Shown piece after piece: positions 55,244 through 64,000 of a DNA stretch of 64,000 nt. A model generated the notes under the pieces. The model saw only the letters and a list, made by a program, of their open reading frames with translations, had not been told where the DNA came from and searched no databases. The stretch is from Mansonella perstans (Eukaryota > Nematoda > Chromadorea > Rhabditida > Onchocercidae). The DNA lies in NCBI GenBank assembly GCA_037074765.1, contig JBAMDO010000218.1, positions 1 through 64,000 of the forward strand, given 5' to 3'. Position numbers and translations under genes: made by a program. The number at the start of each line of letters is the position of its first letter. Position 1 is the stretch's first letter.

Positions 55244-56813
55244 CAAACAATTTTGAATGTGTTTCATTTTTTTTGATTGAATCAAGTTTGTAATTATTGT
55301 TCAAATTTAATCAAGAAAAGTAAATTGCTATAATTTATTACATTTTTATTTCTTTGATATCAAAAATTGTAAAAAAAAAGAAAAATGAATCAAAGTAATA
55401 TTGTATATTACATAATTATTTAAACTTTTATTTTTCTTTTTTTTACTATGTAAAATTTCTTTTCCATTCCTCTCTCTCTTTTTTTCTCTTTCTTTTTTTT
55501 CCTTTTTCCATATCATAAGAATTGAAATAGGCAATAACAGATACAGTTGAAATTTTTTGAATTATTGTTGAGTTCATTAAAATGAAATTTTTGATTTTTA
55601 AATTATGAGAATTTAATTCATTCCTTTTATTCTTTCTTATCATTACTGTGCAAAATTTATGCGTGCTGGAGGTTTTTTTTTGTCTTTTCTAAAAACTAAA
55701 ATTCAATAAAATTATTCATTTTATGAAACAGCACTACAAAATGAAAAAAAAAACGAACGATATTGTATGGCAACTATCGGGTAAATTACATTACAGGCAA
55801 ACAGTTTGCAGTGACAAACGACAAAATTTAAATGACAAATTTGTGAAGTTTATTACAATTAAAATTTAAACCTAAACACAAATTTAAAGTGCTAAAACTT
55901 TTCTTCTTTACTTTTTTTTCTTATTTTTCCTTTTTTTTTGTTCGCTTCTGAACTACTTCAATGGTTTTCTTTAGTCTAAGTAAAATTTTGTTTAAAAAAT
56001 GAAATTCGTACCAAAAAATTAAAAAAAAATCGAAGATCAAATTATTCCTTATATTTAAAACATTACGTCGATAAATATTTTTTTGTTTTATTTAGTAGAG
56101 AAAAAAATATAACAATAATAAGTATTAAAAACAAAAATCACACTAATAATGAAATGATAGCATCCATTATAATAATAGTACTGATAACAACTAATAATAA
56201 TGTTAACAACCGTAATAATACTAATGGAAATAAAACAGCTTTGATGTGGATTTTTTATGAATGTATTGCTGTATCGTTAAATTTTTAAATTTCAAATTAT
56301 CCAATTTTAGCAGATTTAAAAATTCCCAATGAATTTATAGCGCGATCATCGAAAATTACAATGACTTATAAAAAAATATTTTTACGATGAATTTTTGTGA
56401 AATTAACAAAAAAAACTAGAAAATCAAGATTACTATTGATTTTTATTGTTATCGTTGAATTCATTGACTTTACTTTACCAAATAAAATTTAAAAAAAATA
56501 AATTTTAAATTTTATTTTGCAAATGTATAAATCATTTTGATTTCACTTTTCTTTTTTTGTTTATTTCTCTATTTTTTTTAAATGGAAATATTTGCAGACA
56601 CAAAAAAAAAAGGAATAAAAATGCAGTAAAAAAGGAAACCAAAGAGTTGTCTAAAAGTTTAATTTGGAATAAACCATTTTTGATAAAATTCGCAAAAAAA
56701 GTTTTTGTGATTGTAAACATTCAAAGCTAGTATATTCGGAATTATAATAATAATCCAAGTGAATTTCTTCAGTAGCGTTGAGAGAGCACGAATGAAATCA
56801 TATTTTCGTTCAA
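55244..56813. other. Intergenic region, no gene seen
   Basis: AT-rich DNA with T- and A-runs and no coding signal. A tttcttcag acceptor at 56765-56773 may be the trans-splice site for the next gene. Confidence 0.5.
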
Positions 56814-57453
56814 ATGTATTGTCTCTTTAACTTGTGCCTTTTTTTAATAGAAGAGGAAGTTTCAAACTGCCAAGATTTGAAGCCATATTGTGAGCATTGG
56901 GCTCAAAATGTTGGGTGCTATAGCAAGTATCGAAATTTCATGATGAAACGTTGCCCTAAAACTTGTAATGCTTGTTACCCATTTAATTTTGCCGTTAACC
57001 AAGGTAAACATTTTGTATATGCATTTGAATTGTGTCAAGATCACTTTTCATCCAACTTATTTGAAGTTTTGAAGTAGCAGTTATATTGAATTTTTCGTGT
57101 ACGATTGCATTAACTAATTACTGGTATTCTGCAGCACCACAGAAAAATTACTTTACTGAAATTTTTATTTTACTTCTTTCAGTTCCCTTCAAAAATTGAA
57201 GAGCAGAGATGCAAATTTTGCATTCGAAGTTTACTTGATTTAAGCAAAAGAGTTTGTATGAGAATTGGAAAGATGTTCACACTGTCAGTTTCATTATTTT
57301 AGTAAGCAGTGGCGCTGATAGCAATCGAATTGCGACTACGGGCACGACACGGCGAATGTTACGACCCTAGAGAAGCATCTATGGCAGCGAATTATCGGCT
57401 TTCTTGCGCTTATATACTCCATCCGATCACTATGGACCAGACATCAAAGCAGT
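56814..57453 (+). CDS. Small secreted protein with one ShKT domain
   Basis: The supported part is an exon of about 65 codons with six cysteines in ShKT spacing (CQDLKPYC, VGCYSKY, MKRCPKTCNAC). ShKT modules are common in nematode secreted proteins and are named after a sea-anemone channel peptide; here a structural or enzyme-accessory role is equally likely. ATG 56814 gives a short hydrophobic leader (MYCLFNLCLFLI) straight into the domain; alternatively the aatag at 56849-56853 is a 3' splice site and an upstream exon was missed. The exon ends caag|gtaaac in phase 1. An exon at 57311-57453 (gcag acceptor, phase 1) joins in frame, adds HGECYDPREASMAANYRLSC and stops with TAA. That join is inference. 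Confidence 0.55.
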
Positions 57454-59483
57454 AATTGAATGATATATTAGCTTTTGGTCAAAGAACTCGTTGTTTTTCT
57501 TCTGATTTTGAACTTTGTTTTTGCAGAACTGCGAAGGAATTGGAATTCTCTGTTGCTACAAGTTTTAACCTTAATTTCAAGTTTGGATGATTTCGGATTT
57601 ATGCGTATGCGTTAGATGTATTAATGAAATGTAAAGAATCCAAGGGATGGAAAAAAAGAGTTTAATATAACGAACAGGCAAAAAGTATTTCTGATTTATC
57701 AAGAATTACTAGCTGAATTAATGTTAAATGAAGATTCTTTCCCGAGAAATGGTACACATGCTTAATGAAAGCAATGCATAAATCACAGAGGATGGAAATT
57801 TAACAATACAAAAAGAATCTAAAATAAGTTAACTAGAAAGATGGTTTTTTAAGACCAAATTATTAACTAATTTTTTTAGTTGGGAAGCTACAAAAAGCAG
57901 AAAAGACATTTATATTTTGTTGAAGAACATTTTATATTTTTTGGCAAAACATACAGTTAGTCTACCAGCATTTAATGATGCACAGTGAATTGAATTGAAC
58001 TGAAGGCAGCAACAAGGAGACTGATCACAGAAGATGTATTATTGAGGATAAAATGTTTTTATGAGCCTTGCTCAAAATTTTCTTGGTTAAAGTTTTGACG
58101 TTTAAACTCTGTTTGGTCTCAAAAAAAACTATCTTTCTAGTAATTTTATTTTAGATTCTTTTTGTATTGTTAATTTCTGTCCTCTGTGATTTATACACTG
58201 CTTTCATTAAGCACGTGTACCATTTCTCGGGAGACAAGAACCTTCATTTAATATTAATTCAGCTAGCACTCCTTAGTAAACTAACAATACTTTTTACCTG
58301 CGCGTTATATTTCTAAATTCTTAAAATTCCAACCCTCCTGAAAGTTTGATTAACCTTTGTTCAATTATTTTGTGTATCTGCGAAGTTCTCTATGATCTAT
58401 TTAATAAAAGAGATATAGAGTTGTCCTATCACCTATTATTTGCACTTTATTCATGAAAATTAACAATTTAATAATTTTAGACAAAAATTTAACAAGCATT
58501 TTAGACTGTTCGAAGCATCAAGTTTACATTCATCTTTATAAAACTTACATGTTATAGTTTTTGCTATATTTGTTGTAATATTTCTTCGTGGAACATTTAT
58601 GCTCTTTCCATGAAATCTGATTTCCATTTCTTTATGTTCTTGAAAAAAATTTCCATTAAAGAAATGATTATTGGTTAAAGCAACTAGTTCCAAATTATTT
58701 TGATTCAAAACGTAAATTTATAGCTAAACTTTAATTACAGATTCTTTGAACGATCGAAAAAACACAAGCAATCAGGCAGATAATGTAAAGATAGATTGAC
58801 ATAAGTGCTATCTTCAATTAAATCTTTAACATCGAATGGTATAAATCTTTTATATTTATCATTCTAAATATAGCACTTCTTAAGTCTCACTCCCTGTATT
58901 TTGATGCCTTTTAACTGCACTGAAATTGCTCATAAATGAACTATAAAAGAATCTGTAAGAAGAGAGAAGCAATTTCCACAGAATGAATCCCTGAAAGACT
59001 ATAGATTTTAAGCGAGTCGTTAGCTTCAGTCAAATATTATTTTATCAAATTGAAAGTAAACTGTCCCAGTTAAATAGAAAAAGAAAAAAAAAACCGAATC
59101 TTCTTTGCTTTTTCTTTTTTTTTTAAAATACTTTTAAATTTTTTCCTGAAAATTCCAAATCATATGCATTTTGGCTGCACAGTTTAATATCCACAAGGAT
59201 CTTAAATTGTAAAAATTTGCATATTTGCAAAAAACCTATCATTTCATTTCTTTTAAATTCTGTTGCTCCTGTTTTTTTTATTTCGAAAAAGGGTGGGTTT
59301 TTTTAAAGGTGGTTTTATGGGGTTTTTTTCTTTTCAAGCGGGGTTTTACGTTAAATTATTATTTTTAAATTTTCAGTATTTTATTGTATTTTATTTTCTA
59401 TTGTTTCATGATACACTTTTCCTCCTAATCAACTTTTTATCATACGGCATGTAAAGGAATCAAGGAGATTTCAGAGAAAGAAC
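57454..59483. other. Intergenic, holds a long inverted repeat
   Basis: Apart from the inverted repeat at 57661-58311, I see AT-rich DNA. A minus-strand open frame at 58460-58708 has no ATG near its start and no family match, so it is not called. Confidence 0.5.
57661..58311. repeat. Long imperfect inverted repeat (~200-bp arms)
   Basis: The left arm 57661-57858 and right arm 58111-58311 are reverse complements at roughly 80-85% by eye. Matching blocks include ggtacacatgcttaatgaaa against tttcattaagcacgtgtacc, and aatacaaaaagaatctaaaa against ttttagattctttttgtatt. A unique loop of about 250 bp separates them. There is no transposase frame. It may be a foldback or MITE-type element, or a source of hairpin RNA. 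Confidence 0.88.
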
Positions 59484-59897
59484 ATGCAGTTTTTGGATTG
59501 GTTCAATGTTATTGCGGCTATACTGATTGGCTGCCTTATTGGTGTTATTTTCGCAATAATTCGCAATCTGCAATATGCAATCCACAATTACAGTAAATAT
59601 TTTGCTTTTGTCAACAGTTGAAATCATTCTAAGACTGAATGAAATAAATGCTACACTAAGAGTATGCAAAAATATTCAAAGCTTAATGTTGTTATAACTC
59701 ATCAAAACATTTTTCCTTATTCAAAATTCGTTTTACGAAGGAACATTGCAGTTGCTGAAAAGAACATCTAAATTTCAAAAATGAAATGAATTACAGGAAT
59801 CATATCTGTTGGTGATGTAACTATCAATATTATCAATATAATTGGTATTGTGAACAGCCATAATGATTATGGCGGCGGAATCAGCAGTTCACAATGA
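59484..59897 (+). CDS. Small two-exon single-pass membrane protein (69 aa)
   Basis: A tttcag acceptor at 59468-59473 precedes ATG 59484 by ten bases, as expected for trans-splicing. Exon 1 (59484-59592) encodes MQFLDWFNVIAAILIGCLIG and more, a hydrophobic segment ending in a basic flank (RNLQYAIHNY). The donor cagtaaat and acceptor ttacag at 59791-59796 join 59797-59897 in phase 1, giving IISVGDVTINIINIIGIV, then a Gly/Ser tail and TGA. Total 210 bases, an exact multiple of three. I recognise no family. The clean splice phases support it; the small size keeps confidence moderate. Confidence 0.5.
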
Positions 59898-60141
59898 TGG
59901 TGAATGGTTTGCTCTTCAGTACTTCCCCTGAATACAAATACTGATTTGTATGCGCGGTTTAATACTGTTGATGTTAAACAATTGCTTCATGCTTCTGCAA
60001 CGCTGATTGGTTTTATTCCATGTAAATGAGGATGGTTCAGGTAGATTTGTACTTTCGAGATTTCACGTAAATATGCAGCTTATCCTGGACAATGGATGGA
60101 TCATAATATTCGGGACGTATTATCTGTTGTGCTGCTTGCAG

Positions 60142-61617
60142 AGAAAGGCAATTATAATTGGGAAATATGAACCCACCGACGATGAGGCTAATTTTCCTAT
60201 TTTGCATGGGTTATATAGCGAAGTAGAGGTAGATGTTACTGCTGTAAATCCAACCAATTCTGCGAATTACTGTTTAGACATATTGAGATGTTAAATGAGT
60301 TTGTACAGTACCATATGTGCTGTTTGTAGAGTACTGTTGGCTTTTATTTGCAGCAAATGGAAGAAGCATCAGTCCCGGAACCCAACCAACCAACAAAAGG
60401 CATCCCAAATTTTTGGTTATACTTGCTTAAAAATGCAGATCATACCGGTGGGATAATCCAAGAGTATGTTGAACCAATACTTCAGCATCTTATTGATGTA
60501 ACGTGTGACGTCCAGACTAACCCGGATGTAAGTTTTCTTCATAAATATCAAAATTTAATTTCATGTTTTATCATCGATAAAGTTTCGAAAAAGAATTCGA
60601 TATTGCTGGAATCGCGAAGTTTAAATTGCAACTTGTAGTTGAAGTTTCAGGAAAAAGTTACTTTGGTGTTTGGTATATGCTGATTTTTTGGATGTCTGTG
60701 AGTTTTTATCAGATAAACTTTTTCAGTCATATACTCTGACATTCCATTTCGAATTTAACCAATATTTTAGCCAGACAGAGTTGAAGAAGTTTTATACTCT
60801 GCAAGTTGCTTCGGATGAAGACAATATTTCTGATTACAATGGTCCAATGATAATCAGTGCCAAAGGATAGTTGCTTTTGATTTCCTTTCCTAATCCACGG
60901 ATTATTTGGCTGATGAAATTGATTATTAACTGCTGATTGAAAAACATAGGTAAACGTCGTCTTACTATTAATCACAGTAATCTAATTTGTCATTGTTAAT
61001 TTTACATTTACGACACTGAAATAGATTGGAAAGATGGGAAAAAATTACAAAAAGGGTTAATAAGAAGAAGCAGAAGAAAGGGAATAGTGCTGGTCGCTTC
61101 ATTACAAAAACTGTCAAAGCGGAATCCTTCTTCAGTTTCTTCGCGCCTCCACCAATGAAAAATAACGATGAAATCATTGATAACGATGAAATGATAATGT
61201 TAGTATGCTCTTTCATTTCTTCGAACTCTTAATATTTATATGTTTCCAGATATTTGTAGCTATTTGAAAGTCAAAACTTTATTGACAGCAAGAAGCATTC
61301 GTTGAGAAAAGATATAGAAGTAAATGAGATCGTTGGACACAATACAGTGTTAAACAAAATTGGGTTGCGAGCATTTAGTTTTCTATAAGTTGATGCTTGC
61401 TATTCTACTTGATCCATTAATCCCGAGTTTCAGGATACCGAAGCACACGAACTGTTGCAAGCTGATTTTGAGATTAGCCAGTTATTCCGTGACCAAATTG
61501 TGCCTAGAGCGGCGCTTTATTGTGCAAAGGAAGCGACGGATGGAAATGATATATTTGAATATGGTGGCGATGAATACGAATATGAGCTTCCTCAATTAAT
61601 GTTAGGAAATATTTTGC
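60142..61617 (+). pseudogene. NAP1-type histone chaperone, truncated and frameshifted
   Basis: Exons near 60142-60243, 60354-60527, 60727-60853, 61020-61203 and 61427-61617 match nucleosome assembly protein 1: YEPTDDEANF, TKGIPNFWLYLLKNADH, IQEYVEPILQHLIDV, SYTLTFHFEFNQYFSQTEL, KTVKAESFFSFFAPPP and LLQADFEISQLFRDQIVPRA. These form the earmuff fold that binds H2A-H2B. The N-terminal dimerisation helix is missing. IDWKDGK-type sequence (61022-61040) and the following ITKRVNKKKQKKGNSAGRF block are in different frames, implying a one-base indel in the A-run near 61037-61042. The exon before it runs into TAG without a good donor. Introns are kept, so this is not a processed copy. It could still be expressed with altered splicing; a decaying paralogue is more likely. 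Confidence 0.68.
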
Positions 61618-61666
61618 AATATTGTTAGGAAAACTTTGTGAGAAAAAAACTTGCGGGATAAGATTT

Positions 61667-61735
61667 GCGGGGCAAATTCTTTTTTCGATTCACATGATGA
61701 TGAACAAAAAGTGTCAGAAATAGAACGACAATATG
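61667..61735 (+). pseudogene. Orphan copy of a copine last exon
   Basis: Bases 61667-61735 repeat the last exon of the copine pseudogene at 63580-63650. They share gattcacatgatgatgaac and aaaagtgtcagaa, and then both read tatgattgtt. No other copine exon precedes it; the NAP-like gene ends 50 bases upstream. It marks one edge of a local duplication. Confidence 0.8.
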
Positions 61736-62026
61736 ATTGTTTTTCTCAAATATGACTGTTTTTGTTTTAAGACTTAATTTTAAGCTTAAAGTTAATTTTA
61801 AGCTTAGAGTTAATTTTGAATTGCAATTGTTTTTCGTTTATAATTGCTTTCATTATAAATGGAGCATTAAAAAAAAAAAAAAATTCAATAAAATTAATTC
61901 AAAAAAAAGAAAACATCGAGTAAAATTTGTAAAGATAGGAAATTGAATAAATAATTGCTAAACATTTGCAATTGCAAATGCAAAACGCAATTCCTGAGAA
62001 AATTTAAAATTTTTTTGAAAATTTAG

Positions 62027-63650
62027 AATTTGATAGTGAATAGTCCAGAATGCATTGGAATAGCTGGCCTATTGAATGCATACTGTAATGCTTAAAATCA
62101 AATAGAATTGGCAGGATCAACAGAATTTGGATCAACTTTACGGCATGCAGTACGACATTCAGCTTCATTACCACCAGATGGTAGTAGGTATTCTGTTCTT
62201 TTAATAATCACTGATAGTGTTATCAATGATATGCATAGTGCAAAAGAAGAAATTGTAAAGGCACTAATTTTTTTTTCATGTTTAAAATTTTTATAATTAT
62301 CGCAAGAATAATTTTATTTTGAAATGATTATTCGTTATTTTTTCTGATCATAAAATTCCTGAAATAAGTAAATTTTGCAAGCAAATTGATAAGATCACCA
62401 AATGAACTAATTATTGTTGATAAAATCACCAAATGAACTAATTACTGTTATCAATTAATTATGATAGTAAAATGTAAATTTATTTTTGAATTTTTTATCT
62501 AGTAATTTATTTTAAATGATTTTCGTCTTTTCTATTCCCTCTAATAATGGTTTAAATTTTTAATTAACATATTATATTACAATTAATTTAAGGCATCATC
62601 ATTGCCTTTATCTATAGTTATTATTGGCGTTGGTTATGATAGTTTTGGTAAAATGAAAGTGCTAGATTCCGGTCGACGAATGTTACAGGTAAATGGTAGA
62701 TATGCAAAGCGTGGTATTGTCCAGGTAATTGCTTCAAAAATTTCTGTTCTTTAAATATTTGATTAAATATTCATATTGATTGAGGTTTTTAATCAAGATA
62801 TTATAAATATTATGACAGAAGAAGTAAAATTTATGTTTATTATTTAAATATATCAGAAATGGAAGTGGCGCATTTTGTATAAAAATGTGCCTAATATGCT
62901 TTTTTATTTTCTTACAGACATAAGTTTAAATTCAATTTTTCTTTACAGTTTGTATAACTCCGACAATTTCTGGCACCACATCATATTTTAACGGAGAAGA
63001 TTTGATTGAAACAAAATATCTTTAGTTAAAGAAGTTTTGCAAGAAGTAAGACGACTGCTTGTGATCAAAGAATGGCTTTAATTAATTGAAAAAATTATCG
63101 ATCTTAGTGGAAAAAAATTTTCATCAATTTTCAACAATAAGAAAATTGTTTCATTAAAAAAAAATCATTACAGTACCAGGTATTCCATACTGAATATTTG
63201 TTAATGAAAATAACTTATAATTAAACTTGAGCAATACAGAGAATGCTCACAAGCTAGTTAAAACCTAAATGAGAAAGCCGATAAGTTATCTCTGATAAAA
63301 CTCTTTAACTCACTGATGATAAACAACACACAGCAGTGCGTGATTTGTTTAGATGATCGTAACTTGTAGTTAAAGTGATTTCACTGCACAGATTTAACAT
63401 TTTGAAGCAGACACTGAGTTTTTTGCTTTTTATTAAATATGAAATTTGGGCTTTTTTTTTGTCGTTTAGTACTTCGGTTCGTTGTTTCTACAATGATTTG
63501 ATGGTATGAATTTATTCACTTTTTTTTTCAGGTATCCGCACAATTAACAAGTTATATGAAATCAAAAGGAATATTTCCGCAACAAATTTGTTCCGATTCA
63601 CATGATGATGAACGAAAAGTGTCAGAATTGGAACGAGAATACTCAAGTAT
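62027..63650 (+). pseudogene. Copine C-terminal (VWA/copine domain) pseudogene
   Basis: Exons near 62027-62254, 62594-62724, 62949-63045 and 63532-63650 encode the copine domain: NSPECIGIAGLLNAY, FGSTLRHAVRHSASLPPDGS, RYSVLLIITDSVINDM, LPLSIVIIGVGYDSFGKMKV, KRGIVQ, and SAQLTSYMKSKGIFPQQ. Copines are C2-domain, calcium-dependent membrane-binding proteins. The two C2 domains are absent. An in-frame TAA lies at 62093-62095 inside the block normally reading NAY..AL.QIEL, and another at 62955-62957 immediately after the FV that starts the third exon. The third exon is otherwise poorly conserved. Introns remain, so it arose by DNA duplication. Confidence 0.9.
62385..62450. repeat. Tandem ~32-bp pair in copine intron
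   Basis: ataa.atcaccaaatgaact with aattattgttg/aattactgtta follow each other directly. Confidence 0.7.
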
Positions 63651-64000
63651 GATTGTTGTTATTCTTAGAGTTAATTTTAATTTATTAACTAATTTTTTAT
63701 TTTAGGAATTAAATTTATTTTTTCTCAATTTTTTGATTAATTTTTAGAGTTAATTTTTTAATTTATTCACTTTTTTTAATACAGTAAGATATAACAACTT
63801 TCACTGAAAGATTTGAAATAATTAAAATTTGTTTAAATGAGATGAAATTGGCAAAAAGTTTTCCAGATAAGGTGTGGAAAAAAAGTGGAGTAAAAAGTCT
63901 GAATAAAAATTTCGATTAAAAACCGAAAAGAAAAAAGAAGCATACTTAATTACAGATGATTGGATTAATTTACCTGAAATAATTTTATTACTGTAAATAA
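63651..64000. other. End of window, no gene seen
   Basis: AT-rich sequence with repeated taattttta units (63664-63780), similar to 61770-61820 downstream of the orphan copine exon, so the duplication probably includes this flank. Confidence 0.5.

Noticed and set aside
58460..58708. 82-codon minus-strand frame with several cysteines
   Set aside because: Begins at a TTG, has no splice partner or family match; within chance for a window this size.
59263..59454. 63-codon hydrophobic frame
   Set aside because: Arises from T- and G-rich runs; contains no plausible start context and no conservation clue.

Overview
The window is AT-rich eukaryotic DNA with many short introns (GT..AG, long T- or A-runs). 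Reading frames recover typical metazoan genes whose closest recognisable forms are nematode. Three tandem copies of the nematode spliced-leader SL1 exon, one of them an exact 22/22 match, settle the phylum. AT content, intron style and gene content fit a spirurid, possibly filarial, nematode; the species cannot be named from this sequence.

Layout. (1) 92-8048, plus strand: 3' part of a rootletin-type coiled-coil gene (ciliary rootlet; C. elegans che-10 class). (2) 9841-11370, minus: the first 197 codons of a type II phosphatidylinositol 4-kinase, which stops at a perfect exon end with no downstream exons seen. (3) 14677-21796, minus: complete AP-2 adaptor alpha subunit. (4) 24837-28972, minus: a 193-residue secreted nitrobindin/THAP4-like beta-barrel protein with the haem-ligand histidine position kept. 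(5) 32298-35672, minus: RNFT1/2-like multispanning RING ubiquitin ligase. (6) 37573-39630, minus: 352-residue tetraspanin. (7) 41162-44600, minus: unrecognised 437-residue protein. (8) 50199-55243, plus: unrecognised secreted 533-residue protein with a tandemly duplicated exon and, in one intron, the SL1-like copies. (9) 56814-57453, plus: probable small secreted ShKT-domain protein. (10) 59484-59897, plus: small two-exon membrane protein. (11) 60142-61617, plus: NAP1-type histone chaperone missing its N-terminal helices and carrying a frameshift. (12) 62027-63650, plus: copine C-terminal pseudogene with two in-frame stops, plus an orphan second copy of its last exon at 61667-61735.

The genes are not an operon or a pathway. 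AP-2 alpha, PI4K type II and the tetraspanin all belong to membrane traffic, but this is probably chance adjacency. The last 5 kb reads as a duplication-and-decay zone. The most unusual recurrent feature is that exon edges, with their splice sites, are tandemly copied into the neighbouring introns. In rootletin three exons have an upstream acceptor copy that would lead straight into a stop codon and a downstream copy that keeps frame; one of these has grown into a roughly 29-bp minisatellite in which most units carry an acceptor-like AG. I did not find a CRISPR array, a complete tRNA or rRNA gene, or an intact transposon.
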